From assembly GCA_949358305.1 (NCBI GenBank), contig OX442314.1:2545087-2609086 (forward strand): DNA of 64,000 nt, written 5' to 3'. This DNA comes from Strigamia acuminata. Its lineage: Eukaryota > Arthropoda > Chilopoda > Geophilomorpha > Linotaeniidae. Made by a program: the position numbers and the translations under genes. Under the pieces are notes generated by a model that was not told the origin of the DNA, searched no databases, and was given only the letters and a program-made list of their open reading frames with translations. Positions 12,081-23,729 of this stretch are shown here, piece after piece; the stretch's first letter is position 1, and every line of letters begins with the position of its first letter.

Positions 12081-12793
12081 TCTCCCCCCCCAAGAAAAAG
12101 GTAGGTCTAAGGGGCCACACACAACACCGACGGGGACACGCAAGTCGAGGCAGACACAACCACGAAGTCAGTCGAAGACCACAACTTGTCGGGTTACCGG
12201 CGCCGACCTTCGGTGCTGGCGGTCCGAAAACCACTGCACTGTCGGTCCACGATGTTAGCAGCATTGGGCGACAGGAAACACCTCGCCCTAGACTGGCCGA
12301 AAACAAAACAAACTATTGATGTAATACAATGTAAAAAATAATTCACCGGGCCTGAACGTAACAAGCCCGGGACGAAATCATAAACAAAAAAAAATTAAAA
12401 AAAAACGAAAAATAAAATAAATACGGTAAAACAAAACAAGGATGGGAGAGGCTGGTCAAGCCTCTCATAAAATAATTGAACTAAAGCTATACGTTAAACA
12501 ACATGAAAATGATAAAAAAGAAAAAAAAAGAAATAATATATATACAACGACCGGGACCTGACCAAGATCCACAGTCGGGAGGTCCACCGATGGGACGGGA
12601 AAAACTCCGGTACCCGTTTTCGTCGGGCACGTGGGCTTGTGGCGTGGCGTCTCCGTCTCGTCACTTGCTTCCGGCTCGGCGTTCATGTCCCGGGACAGGC
12701 ATCTCACGGCATGCTGCTGGGGAAAAAATATTATCGGGACCAGAGGTCCGTCGTTTGCACAATTTCGCGTCCAAGGACGACAGTCGAGGCTTT
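12081..12793. other. 3' untranslated part of the nested LTR element
   Basis: It contains the purine tract next to the LTR (12081-12095, complement ccccccccaag), A-rich sequence at 12380-12540 and a short hairpin gggcctg...caagccc near 12347. No ORF of its own was seen. Confidence 0.5.
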
Positions 12794-15106
12794 TCACGGC
12801 TCCGGCTTGTCGTTGGACGGTGGTTGCGGCTGAGAGGGGTCTTGCGGCTCCTCCTCAGACTCGGTTGCAACCGCTGCGGGTCCTGCTGGGGCTGGCGAAG
12901 TTCTCGCCGCCTCCAGTACAGACCGTATCGACGGTGGGGGAGGCATTAGTTGCCTGCCCTCCGCCTCCGCCGCTCCTGCTGTAGTTGATGGTGACTGGGG
13001 GGGTAGCTGGGGTACCTCCTCCGTCGCCGTCGTTTTGACTGTGGCCAAGGCACGTCGCGCCGCCGCTTCCTCTCTCGATGCCGCCACGGATGCAGCGCTA
13101 CGGGACTTCTTCCCCTTCCCTTTCTGCTTGCGTGCATCGTGGGTCGATTCGATTAGATCCCAGACGTCGGGGCTAAATTGGTCGGGATAGGCCTTCCGCC
13201 TGTGCACGCGTTTCATCAGCACCTCTTCGTACGTAGGCGGGGGTGGAGGTGAGTGTGCCGCCAACTCTGGTGGCATCACGATAGGTACAGGCTCGTGGGA
13301 CGCCGGTACAAACATCCGCTGGAAACCATAATTGTTGGCCAGCCTAGGGAGTCCGGCTAGTGTCTCCACGTAGCCCCGGCAGATTGATGCGTCGAAATCC
13401 GCGTAGCCCGCCCCCACCGTCTGTTCCAGTGTCCAAGTCTGGACCACGAACGGGGACGGTAAGTGGAGATACCACGCGTTCATAGCAGTACCGACCGACC
13501 ACGCGACGATGCGGACCGTCTCATACCACCGTATCCTCCGTGCCGCGGCTGTTGCGACAGGGGGAATGTTGAGGATTATCCACATCCTCTGTCGAATCAG
13601 GGCGATTGCTCTGGTCATCCTGATGTCGCTCCCGGCCGCGTCTACAAAGCGCAGGTGAAGTTCCCTCCACCGCTTAGCTTCGGCGACCCAGAGCGCCACC
13701 ACCTGAGCGTTCGCATGCTTGAGGCGTGGGATTGCCATCAGTACCAGCGCCGTGCAGACCACTGGGGCACCAGGCGGTAAGTCAGCGACCTCGAGCGGAA
13801 CCTGGCCCTCGACGGGTTCCAAGAACTCCGCTCCTTCGTGCTGTCCAGAGGGGTGTGGTTCCTGGGAAGGTCCCTCGCCTCCTCCGGCAGCTTCTACTCC
13901 TGCGTTGACCATCTCGGGGTCGCCGCACCGCAACAGTTGTGCTTCGAGAGACAAACCCTCCAGCACCGACAATTGCAGCACATCGTCCTCCGAAACAGAC
14001 AACTCCATCGTCTCGTCATCTGGTGCTGGCATCTGGGGTTGCACCATTGGCGGTTCGGCGCAAGCGCCGTCCTGCCTCTGGGAAACAACACAGTCTTCCC
14101 GCAGGGTAGAAGGTTCCGACCGTCCCGCGAGATTCATGAGGCTACCCCAAGTGCGATGAGGCAGTCCTCCCGTCCCGTCGAATGCCGCCACGGGGATTCC
14201 AAGCGCGAGTGACGCGCAAGCGATCGCCTGCTCACTACAACCGGCTTCCTCCGTGGGCATCTCGACCATTTGTTCGCCAGGCACTCCGGGAAGGTCCAGA
14301 GCGGGTGACACTGCTGGATCAGCTTGTCCCTCGTCTCCTAACACTTCCGGTTGTTGCACGGGCTCCGATGCGTCGTCAACCACGGGTAGGACGACAACCA
14401 TAGGAATGGCCACAACTTCTGGCTCGACGGCACCGGATCCACATGACTGCCGCGCGACCGGTGGTACGGCAGCAGCTTCAGCCTCGGCCACCGCCTGCCT
14501 CGCCGCCTCAGCGGACCGCGCCTTCCTCGCATTGTCCTTGATACGACGACGCAGCAGCTTCCCTGCGGACTCGATCTGAACCGCAGTTGCTCGCGGGTAG
14601 GACGCCCGCCACTCCGCCAACGAGGTCTCTAGCCGTACGGTCATCTCTTCCGTCCATTTCGACGGCGCTGGTTCTTGCTTCTGGCGCTTCGGGTTCGGCT
14701 GGGCTGGGGCCTCTGCCGAAGCCGCCCGCCCCGCCTGAACCCTTGGTGCCGAAGGTGCAGAACCCGATGGACCAGGCTGCCCGTCCCGTGCTCTGACAGC
14801 TTCCACCGTCAAACCACGTGGTAGGAGGGCATGCCCGTGTCGCAACAGATCCTGCGTCCTCCTTTCCCACAAGTCAACGCTCATCCACGATACCATCGAA
14901 CGGGTGCGGCTCCGGTCGCCGCCCGGTCGTTGTGAGTGGCGCGCATACCACCTCTGCCTGGGGGTGGAGAAGTGCACCAACCCCATGCCGAGGCAGTTGC
15001 CGCACGGTGACTCCCAACTGCCCGCCGATAGTTCCCAACACTCGCCCGAGCAAACAGGGCAGATGTGCCACTGTTCGCCTCCATCTCCGCCTCCGTTTCC
15101 CAAATT
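12794..15106 (-). CDS. 769-codon ORF of unknown function with zinc-ribbon-like start and PPxY motif
   Basis: The frame is open from a stop at about 15111 to 12794, with no ATG before residue 40. Instead the minus strand has a pyrimidine tract and AG (ttgttttattgtttag, ending at 15107), so the reading frame is probably entered by splicing. The N-terminus has CPVCSGECW and CGNCLGMG, a CxxC...CxxC pattern. The middle is long, acidic and proline/alanine-rich. Residues about 450-600 look helical and tryptophan-rich (RIRWYETVRIVAWSVG). Near residue 625 PPPPPTYEEV holds a PPxY motif, which in viral Gag and matrix proteins recruits NEDD4-type ubiquitin ligases. The C-terminus is basic and then proline-rich. 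It lies 3' of pol, where env or an accessory gene would sit, and is much GC-richer than its surroundings. I do not recognise the family; it could be an unusual Gag, an accessory protein or a captured host exon. Confidence 0.6.
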   Translation of the reverse strand, partial: NLGNGGGDGGEQWHICPVCSGECWELSAGSWESPCGNCLGMGLVHFSTPRQRWYARHSQRPGGDRSRTRSMVSWMSVDLWERRTQDLLRHGHALLPRGLTVEAVRARDGQPGPSGSAPSAPRVQAGRAASAEAPAQPNPKRQKQEPAPSKWTEEMTVRLETSLAEWRASYPRATAVQIESAGKLLRRRIKDNARKARSAEAARQAVAEAEAAAVPPVARQSCGSGAVEPEVVAIPMVVVLPVVDDASEPVQQPEVLGDEGQADPAVSPALDLPGVPGEQMVEMPTEEAGCSEQAIACASLALGIPVAAFDGTGGLPHRTWGSLMNLAGRSEPSTLREDCVVSQRQDGACAEPPMVQPQMPAPDDETMELSVSEDDVLQLSVLEGLSLEAQLLRCGDPEMVNAGVEAAGGGEGPSQEPHPSGQHEGAEFLEPVEGQVPLEVADLPPGAPVVCTALVLMAIPRLKHANAQVVALWVAEAKRWRELHLRFVDAAGSDIRMTRAIALIRQRMWIILNIPPVATAAARRIRWYETVRIVAWSVGTAMNAWYLHLPSPFVVQTWTLEQTVGAGYADFDASICRGYVETLAGLPRLANNYGFQRMFVPASHEPVPIVMPPELAAHSPPPPPTYEEVLMKRVHRRKAYPDQFSPDVWDLIESTHDARKQKGKGKKSRSAASVAASREEAAARRALATVKTTATEEVPQLPPQSPSTTAGAAEAEGRQLMPPPPSIRSVLEAARTSPAPAGPAAVATESEEEPQDPSQPQPPSNDKPEP

Positions 15107-15109
15107 CTA

Positions 15110-17492
15110 AACAATAAAACAACAAAAGACAAAATTAATAAATTATACAAAATGAAAAGGGGAAAAAAAAAAACCGGGTTGAGAGTATGATGCAAGGGTT
15201 ATGAATTTAGGATTCCGGCACGAGGGGGCGACAAAATCAACCTCCCACGCAAGCACTTGATCACGTGCAAACACATGACGTCAGTGGATGCCACACAATC
15301 GTCGAAGACACCGAGCTGGCGGAAGCCATTTTCGGTGCTCCGGTGATGCAAGCCGAAATAATTTCCTGAATTCGTTAAACCGAATCAGGATGATATAAAA
15401 TCCTGACCAAAGCGTGGTGCCTGGTCTAAGAAATGATGGTTGTAAGAATTTCACACACGACAAGGCAAGAGATGGTGACGGCAACGCAAACCGCAACCAA
15501 CATGGCGGACCGTTCTGCACAACGGCCCGGCATGTCGGTGAAGTCTGGCGCCTGAATCAGAACCCAATCCAGTCGCAGAAAACCCGAACAAACCATCGAT
15601 TGTGACAAAAAGGATGTCTCGAAAAGAAATACGCGAACGAGCGAAAAAGTGATACACCTTTTCTGCCTGAACGCAAGCGAAAAGAGAAAAGAAATAAAAC
15701 CAAATAATCTTATTGAATAATAAAAAAAAATAAATTTAGTTGCGCCGGCTGAGAAAGAAACTCGAGTTCGGGGCAAAATAAACAAAGGAGGGGTTGAAGA
15801 CTAAAGAAAAGAACGAAAAACTCCAAACGGAAGTGGACTTTGATTTCTTCGAGTCGCGTCGCGGCGGCGAGTGATTCGGGAAGCGAACTTCTCGGCTCCT
15901 CTTACCGCTGCGACAACCCCTCACCGCCCGCTATTGTTTTCCCAGATTGGGGGTCTCAGATCGTGCCGCTGGCCACTCAAGTGACCAGCATACAGGTCAT
16001 TGACCTCAATTAGGGACAATAGGAACGAGGGATGCACGAATTCCGAGGGGTTAGGCGTGGGTCACGGTGTAACCTTTGCCAGCTGACTCGCGAATTCGAC
16101 GCCGATACCCACCCATTTCAGAAAGAAAAACCGGGGACACGGCGAATGGAGGCAAAAAACAAAAAAAAAGATACGTAATCAAAAAAAAAGAAAAATAAAA
16201 CAAAAAAAAAAAAATTAAAACTGAATTGAAGAAGGAAAACTAATCGAGAGAACTTTTCACAGAAACATCGGGAAAAAGAAGAAAGAGAAGAGAAAAGAAG
16301 TGATAGAAAATTCGAGACGGAAGACGGATGGCAAAACGAAACCAATCGCATCAGGTATCACGAAGCGCTTCGTGAGAGAAAACGCCGAAATTTCAGGTTT
16401 TCTTCACACAAAACACTTCTCAAAATGTTTCCCGAACACTAAATGGTCGAAACCACAAGTGTTTCAGTGAATTAATTCGATCGCGGCGGGTTAGAATCAA
16501 CTTAACCTGCCTGCGTCCCTAGCGAGAAGCGGCGGTCGAAACTGCCTGCTCGATCGCTAAGTTGCACGTAATATCGGGGTCGGGGTACGAAAGAAAGCAA
16601 TCGGTCACGGGTTTTATCGAGAAAAAGGGCCACAGTAAATGATGCAAAAAGAAAATAAATTTGTGTCTTACCCTCATATCGCAACTCAAAAACTTTTTCT
16701 CAAACACGAACACAAGCAAAAGTCAGCTGATGCTGTATGATCGCCCTCTCGAAAACAAGTGACACACGGGGACTATGTCCAGAAACAAGAAACCTCGAGT
16801 CTAAACAGAGAACAATCCTCGACCCGTGACCTGTGATTGGGTCCCACGACACCCTCACCCCTCCAATTGGTGCAATAACTAATTCCCAATCTAAAGAGAC
16901 AATCTTTCTCAGAAAGCGCAGGAAAAACACCACGAAACAATATTATTTTATTGCCACGACAATTTTCCGAATTTTTTAGCGAAAAACTCCCACGATCCCC
17001 GGGCAGAGAAATAAAACCTGCTTAAAAATCGCGGCTGCGGTGCTGAGACCGTCGCCATGGTTACGCTCCTCCGCGAGATTTCGTGACGTCACATGAACGC
17101 CACGATTCTCATCGGTGGAGACCGCAACATGACCGCTGAAACTGGCCACGGAAAGCAGGTAATTAAACAAACTTCTCCGACCAATCTCAGTGACTTAATC
17201 AATCAATTCCAACAGTGTTATCGGTCCAGTGACCAACACTGATCGATCGGCGACCATCGAGACGAATCACGGGCCTGCAAATCGATTTTTTCAACTTCAC
17301 CGTGCAACAGGTGACCTTTACAAAAACGGGTGAGTTAGATAAAAAATAAAAATCATCCATTTCAATAAGTCACCGTTACAGGGTAACTTACGGGTTCAAT
17401 TCTGTGTTTGTCGGTGTGACAATGACGAGGATTCGCCGTGTCTACGCCTGACGAACGTTCTTCACTTTAAATCCAGCCGAAACAAGGAATTT
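15110..17492. other. Gene-free interior of the nested LTR element
   Basis: This is 2.4 kb with no supported ORF on either strand and many A-runs. In element sense it follows the broken integrase zinc-finger region, so the DDE integrase core expected here is absent rather than merely frameshifted: no D-D-E context was seen in any frame. A splice acceptor closes it at 15107. Confidence 0.5.
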
Positions 17493-20388
17493 CTAAGTTC
17501 CTGGCCAGAAAAAAATGCGTCGTAGTCTTTTCACCATGTCGGCCGCGTTATCCTGCATGTAGCGAGGGTGCAATCGAATGACGTCGAGGCAACGGTCAGC
17601 TAGCGGTGCAGGCATCAGGATTTTTACGTCCAAGCCTTGCTCCGCCCTGGTTAGTGACGATTCGGGTGAGAACGGGGTATTGATACACAATTCTCCGCAC
17701 TCGCCGAACGTACAATCGGACATGTATTGCGCCATGGATGGTGGGATTTGGGCCAGAAGACTGTCGTCATCTCGGTCCTCGTCTAACCATCTCATGATCG
17801 CGCTACAGTCGGCGTCTGCCCGCTGGTACTGCCTAATCTCATCGTAAGACATGATCGTACCAGTGAGGCTTTCTGAAACGAGAGTGTGGGCAAGCGCGGA
17901 AGCAGCTTTTTCTTCGCGTGAGGCCGCCAATGTCGTATCCTCGTCATCTAGGCCCACACGAGAAAGAGCGACTGCGATCCGATCGTCCACATCTCTCCTA
18001 AATTTAAAAGAGAATCTCACCTGTTGGAGCTGCATTGCCCTCCGCACCAGGCGACCTGACGTGTTGATTGAGTGTAATAACCAAAACAACGCCACGCAAC
18101 CTGTTTCGATAACGAATTTTGAATACGCGATGAAAGACCGAAAGGAAGCGACTGCCTGCAGAACTGCCAGACAATCGAGTTCCGGCGGGCTTAACGCTGT
18201 CTCGGCGCCTTGCAGCGCACGACTCGCGTAAGCAACAGGTCTCCTGACCCCCAGATGATCGATCTGCGTGAGGACTGCACCGAGCCCGGTCAAACTTGCG
18301 GCAGCTTGAATGACGAAGATCTTGCCGAAATCAGGCATCGGCTGCACGATCCCACGCGAAAGATGATCCTTGAAAAATTCGAATACTCCCTGACACTCGT
18401 TGGACCAATTCCATTCCGCACCCACGGCGAGTAGGTCATCCAGCGGGTTTGACAGATGTTCCAGTCCCTCGATCGGCGGTGTGTCCCCTCCAAACATGCC
18501 GAGGAAACGTCGCAGCTGGGCGACATTCGCCGGTCGCGGGTAGTCCACGATCGCCTGGACACGGCGTTCGTTCGGTCGAAAACCTGCGGGAGTCATAGAA
18601 TAGCCAAGAAGTAGATACCACACAAGATCCAGACGGGCTAGCGGTCAAGCAAAATTTGCTCAGCCTGCTCAGCACGTCGGACAGGTGTGTCAGGTGTCGC
18701 TCAAAAGTTTTGCTGAACACCACGATCGAGTCCAGGTAGGGCAACGCCCACTTAAACTTCGATTCGCCGAGCACCTTCCCCATCAGCCGTTGGAATGCCA
18801 CAGGGGTATTTAACAATCCGTAGGGCAATTTCACGAACTGAAAGGTATCTTGAGGTGTGTAAAACGCCGTCTTAGGTCTGTCCTTGGGCGCAATCCTTAC
18901 CTGAAAGCAGCCCATAGCCAGATCCAAAGTGGAGAAAAACACACTCCCTTCTAAACAGGCCAAAATCATGGGAATAGACGGTACTGGGTACGTGTCTCTC
19001 TCCGTGACTGAATTGAGCTGTCTAAAATCGATGCAAGCGTCAAAGGTTCCGTCAGGTAATATACTTATCACCGGCTGGTTCCTATAATCACTGACACCTC
19101 TTTCTATCTCACCCTTTTTCAGCGCGCATCTCACCAAACGGCGCAGAGCTTTCGCTTCAGCAGGGGATGTCGGTTTGATATCGCACGAGAAGGGTGGCGC
19201 ATTACCCGTGGGGATCCGAAGTTTTACCGTCGGATGACAGCCTCCTATCTCGCTGAAGGTGTGGCTGAACTCGTCGAGCACACGAGCCAATCTCATCTTC
19301 CGCATATCTTCTATTTTGCAGTCTTCCAACAAATCTAATTGTTTGGATGATAGTGACAGTGCGGCCGTGTCGACGCCGTATTCCAGCGTGACCCTTGCCC
19401 ACTTGTCAACATCTGCACCACCTTCGTCTAGCTGTCTAGGCCGAGGAGCGAAGGGAAACGTCATCCCTGGATCATCGGCTTTAAACCAATCGTTCCGGGA
19501 AATGCGAATTACAATGCCATATTCCCTCAACCAACTACACCCCAAAAGGATAAAGCTAGAAGAAGAAGGTAACACTGCAAACCGTAACCAATCTTCTCCC
19601 GTCTGCCAGCTGACGTACAATTTCACCGTCCCCAAGGGACTGGTTACTCTGTCGCCTGTCATAACCCTAACGAAATCATTACAGGGTTCAATCGAGGCTG
19701 TCAGTCCGTATTTCTCCGCCGCGGCACTACTCATATACTGCCCTGAAGCAGCAGTATCCATAAGTGCCACCGCTTCACGGTCGGAAAAGCGAATGTCGAC
19801 GAACGGGAGAGGGAAATCTCTGCCCAGTCCGGCGACACTCACTGTATCCCAGACCGCTCCGACGGCTAAGCCTACGAAACAGACTTGGTCGGGCGGTGAG
19901 CCGTCCGCTACGACGCCTTCATCCGCCTCAATCAATTCCAGCGGCTGGGGTGGTGAGATCCGGTCGTAGAGTTCGGCGGGCTGAACCACACCGTTCTCCG
20001 CAACCAGGTCCACCTCCTCCGGCTCGCTTTCAACGTCCGAATCGTCCGATGCAGCGGCCCGAGTTATCGTCGACCTGCTGGACAATTCCATGATACGTTT
20101 ACTGAAATCCAATTGCTGCGACACCGCGGATCTTGCCCAAGCCTCCGCCATGTCGCTGGCCTCATTCCGCGCACGAACAGCTGCTTTACGCGCCTGTTCT
20201 GCAGCAAAATTCGACCAAATTGCTTCGCCATGTGCAGCGGCGGCATCAAGTGCTGCCAGCTGCTTTTCGCGTTGAAATAACCGAATGAGTTCCATGACAT
20301 CGTCCTGCGTCTTAATGTCGCATGGATCGACGTCGCAAAGAACAGCCAGTTCTCTGGCCCAAGCTGAATCGAGATCCTTGCTTGCCAT
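17493..20388 (-). pseudogene. Ty3/gypsy-type pol with lost active sites and no integrase core
   Basis: The ATG at 20388 opens a 650-codon frame. It runs from an N-terminal coiled-coil-like region, through a protease-like domain with DTAAS where D[ST]GA is expected (residue about 212), to an RT with motif A FSTLDL but YLDS instead of YLDD. A frameshift near 18600 passes to a second frame (to 17493) with connection and RNase H. There the first aspartate context is IQAAAS instead of TDAS, and TDH is replaced by ETGCVAL, while the glutamate (PPELDCL) remains. The frame ends at the start of the integrase zinc finger (FFWPG). No capsid or zinc knuckle precedes it. Protease, RT and RNase H should all be inactive. 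Confidence 0.85.
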
Positions 20389-21659
20389 AAGATGCTATTT
20401 CTTTGCAACCAGTGGTAACCAAGTGTGTGCAGTCAAGACCACGCACAGGCAAGGAGTGAGAAGGAATCCAAGGACACTTTCACTTCCTACAGCCAAACCA
20501 AAGTCAGGGGTACCTTGACCAATTACAGCCGCCTACAACTAGGTCGACCATAATTATTTTACAAAAGATCTCAGCATCCCTTTCAAAGGAATGTCCAACC
20601 ACTGGCCATGTGTTGGACCTTCGAGCGCTTTTCCAGTGCTTCAAGGATCCTTGATTCTATTTTTAGCTAATTGGCAACTGAGCATCTGGTGAAGACCAAA
20701 GTCGCGCACCGGGGTGCCGTCCTGTTCTTTCGACAGAGTCCATGCCCTTTATGCTAAAATTGATTGGACAGAGGAGTGGCGGGTCAATGGTCGAATCCCT
20801 GACCTCGTCATCAACCTGTTACTGCATCCTGTGTACCTTCAAAATAAAATATGATAAATTACAATGAAAGTCCTTTTATTGAAAACAATAAAACATTAAG
20901 TTTTGGTTCATCTCTCCGCCCCAAAAAATAAAATTAGCGGTTATATTTTGGTTCTTAATCCACGCCCCAAAATAAAAAATTAGCGAACACCTTTCCGGCA
21001 TTTATCCACGCCCCAGAAGATAGAAATGGGCGACTGGAAGTTCTCTGACACTCCCAAACTAACAAAACAATGCATGCTTCGTCTTTCCCCTCGTGTTCCA
21101 AATTATTCGCGCCAGAACCAAGTAGAAAAAACTGCGTATATCGATTTTTTGTGGCATTTTATCCTCGCGCCCCACAGCTTCGATGCTAAGGCGTACGTTT
21201 TCCTTTGCACTGGTGTACACGTCTACCACCAGTTTTAACCTCTGCTGAAAACGCTAAAATCGCGTGTTTTAGGATTCCTCCGATATTGCCTGCTCCTGCA
21301 CCGAAATCACACCCAAAACACCATCAAGATCGCGATAATCCTGATGAGGCAAAAAATTGTGACTCAGTCGCCTCAGACTAAGAGTGAAGGGAAATTGGCG
21401 AACCGAGTCTGAGTCAGATTGGAGAATATTGCAACTGAACACGGTCCAGCGCCAAGGAAAGTTAGGTCCAATCCCCGGGAGCCTCACTCCTTTCCAACCC
21501 GGATATGAAATTAGAGTAGAAATAGGATAAAAGAAGGGAACAAGAAAAATGTGGTGTGTTTCACAAAATTTGGGAAAAGGGATCCACACACAGCACATTG
21601 AAAAAATAAAAGTTTGAAAGATGTTGGGCTGGATTCACAGTCTTCGTTTGAAGCTGTTA
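20389..21659. other. Leader region of the nested LTR element, right of pol
   Basis: No supported gene. It contains two or three copies of a short phrase (cgccccaaaaaataaaatta) at 20920-21010. The Polinton target duplication GCCACC (21660-21665) ends it; the same leader continues at 38999. Confidence 0.4.
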
Positions 21660-21665
21660 GCCACC
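21660..21665. repeat. Polinton target-site duplication, left copy
   Basis: GCCACC, repeated directly at 38993-38998. Confidence 0.9.
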
Positions 21666-22378
21666 TGTTGTTGGAAAATTTACTCCATTGGATCAAGCAC
21701 CAAAGGTGCAATCCTACATTTCTGGCTCAAACTTAGAGGCATGAGGAAGTGGTTCGAGGGCGGGAGAATGAGGATGTTTAGGTTAGGTTAGGTTTAGGTT
21801 TAGGATAGGCAGCGCCATCTACTAACAAAATTGGCGAGTAAAAGTGGCCCATTTGGTCCGACGACAAAATGAACAAGATGGCGGTGAGTCATACTAGGTC
21901 GCGAGCAACCTTGGAGGGAAAAACGTCTTTTGACCTTTGACCTTGACCTTTGACCTTTGACCTTTTTAAGCGGCCCATTTGACCTTTGACCTTTGACCTT
22001 TGACCTTTGTGGTGGAAAATTTGACCTTTGACCTTTGACCTTTGAGGTGGAAAATTTGGCATCTGAAGGTGGAGAGTTTAACCATTGACCTGTATGACTC
22101 ACTTCCTGTTTTGGAATTTTCTAGAATTTTTATTATCTCTTATTTCTTCCTGGATTGTCCTTGATTGGAATTTTCTAGAATTTTTATTATCTCTTATTTC
22201 TTCCTGGATTGTCCTTGATTGGAATTTTCTAGAATTTTTATTATCTCTTATTTCTTCCTGGATTGACCTGGATTGGAATTTTCTAGAATTTTTATTATCT
22301 CTTATTTCTTCCTGGATTGACCTTGTTTGGAATTTTCTAGAATGTTCTGTGATGACTCATCACTTCCGGTTTTGTGGG

Positions 22379-22412
22379 TATATAAGGAGTGACAAATCAG
22401 AATTTTTTCAGT
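22379..22412 (+). promoter_or_regulatory. Core promoter 1 in left TIR (TATA plus initiator)
   Basis: tatataag at 22379 and tcagt at 22408, with 31 bases from the first T of TATA to the A of the initiator, the canonical arthropod spacing. It points inward to the polymerase gene. Confidence 0.6.
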
Positions 22413-22700
22413 TGATCAACGACTTTGGACCCTGTCGGACTGGGGTACCTATGCCCAAATTTTTGATTTTTTTTTCAAAAAAACTTAGAAAATTTTGAAA
22501 AAAAAACTTAGAACAATTTACAATAAAGCGATCTTAGGACAAGAAAGGACACAGATGGATTTCAGGAGCATAAAAAAATGATGCTTACCCTTCAATTTTT
22601 TTTTCACAAATGAAGAGATATTTAATTGCGTGATGTTATAAGGTACTAAACCGGTTCAAACTGGTTTCTAATTGAATTTTTTTAAAGGTCACATCACGGG

Positions 22701-22734
22701 TATATAATGAGTGACAAATCAGAATTTTTTCAGT
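22701..22734 (+). promoter_or_regulatory. Core promoter 2 in left TIR
   Basis: tatataatg at 22701 and tcagt at 22730, with the same 31-base spacing. Confidence 0.6.
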
Positions 22735-23020
22735 TGATCAACGACTTTGGACCCTGTCGGACTGGGGTACCTATGCCCAAATTTTTGATTTTTTTTCAAA
22801 AAAACTTAGAAAATTTTGAAAAAAAACTTAGAACAATTTACAACAAAGCGATCTTAGAACAAGAAAGGACACAGATGGATTTCAGGAGCATAAAAAAATG
22901 ATGCTTACCCTTCAATTTTTTTTTCACAAATGAATAGATATTTAATTGCGTGATGTTATAAGGTACCAAACCGGTTCAAACTGGTTTCTAATTGAATTTT
23001 CTTAAAGGTCACATCACGGG

Positions 23021-23054
23021 TATATAATGAGTGACAAATCAGAATTTTTTCAGT
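23021..23054 (+). promoter_or_regulatory. Core promoter 3 in left TIR, nearest the polymerase
   Basis: tatataatg at 23021 and tcagt at 23050, with the same spacing, about 680 bases upstream of the polymerase start. A likely polymerase promoter. Confidence 0.6.
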
Positions 23055-23729
23055 TGATCAACAACCTTGGACCCTGAAGGAGTGGGGGACCTATGCTCAA
23101 ATTTTCAAAATTTTTCAAAAAAACTTACAAAAATTTTGAAAAAAAACTTTGAAAAATTTACAACAAAGCGATCTTAGGACAAGATAGGACCAGATAGGAC
23201 AAGACAGGACAAGAAAAGGCAAGATAGGACAAGACAGGACAAGATAGGACAAGAAAAGGCAAGATACGACAAGACAGGACAAGAAAAGGCAAGACAGGAC
23301 AAGACAGGACCAGATAGGACCAGATAGGACAAGACAGGACAAGAAAAAGGCAAGACAGGACAAGACGGGACAAGAAAAGACAAGATAGGACAAGATTTTC
23401 AAGGTAAGCAAGAGTCAGAAGTGACTGAAGTGACGGAACTAATGATGTCGGCCTGTTTATGGCACGGCTGACTTAGCTCTGGCATTCAGTTGATGTGTGT
23501 TAATTGAGCAGTTGATGATTTGTGGCTGCTGGTTGAATTGTTTGCACCCCCCCTCGAGTGGTGTTTGTTTGTTTGTTTGTTTGATCAGTCAGGCTAACAA
23601 AGTCGGCCTGTTTATGGCACGGCTGGCTTAGCTCTGGCATCATGCTTAGTGTTTGTTTAATTTATTTTATTTCTTAAATTATTTTTATATAAAAAAATGA
23701 AATCCATTTAGATTCGCTCTGTGCTTAAG

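Larger units (their letters stand above)
21666..23657 (+). repeat. Polinton left terminal inverted repeat
   Basis: The first 110 bases match the right end with one difference; inner parts match but vary in repeat number. In order it holds: TTAGG-like repeats (21778-21806), an array of tgaccttt words (21930-22052, only here), five or so copies of a 46-bp unit (tctagaatttttattatctc, 22100-22345), three copies of a promoter-bearing unit (22372, 22697, 23018), a 10-bp minisatellite (gacaagatag, 23168-23400) and a unique block with a tttg run (23400-23657) mirrored at 36618-36885. Confidence 0.9.

Noticed and set aside
11444-12319. Several ORFs in the LTRs of the nested element (duplicated at 40.7-41.3 kb)
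   Set aside because: They lie in LTR sequence on both strands, overlap one another and have no domain.
15206-15225. ggattccggcacgagg resembles a cDNA-library adaptor
   Set aside because: It differs from the adaptor and sits inside genomic LTR-element sequence; chance similarity is more likely than contamination.
21778-21806. TTAGG-like telomeric repeats
   Set aside because: Only four to five imperfect units, mirrored in the other Polinton end; they are part of the terminal repeat, not a telomere relic.
22085-22498. Plus-strand ORF with repeated hydrophobic units
   Set aside because: A translation of the 46-bp tandem repeat; the repeat length is not a multiple of three in all units and nothing resembles a protein family.
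23158-23411. Leu/Ser/Cys-rich ORFs in the Polinton repeat
   Set aside because: They are translations of the 10-bp minisatellite, with the same pattern in several frames.
23400-23660. Possible CRISPR-like or tRNA-like structure in the terminal repeat
   Set aside because: There are no regularly spaced identical repeats with unique spacers and no cloverleaf; the mirrored copy at 36618 explains it as part of the inverted repeat.
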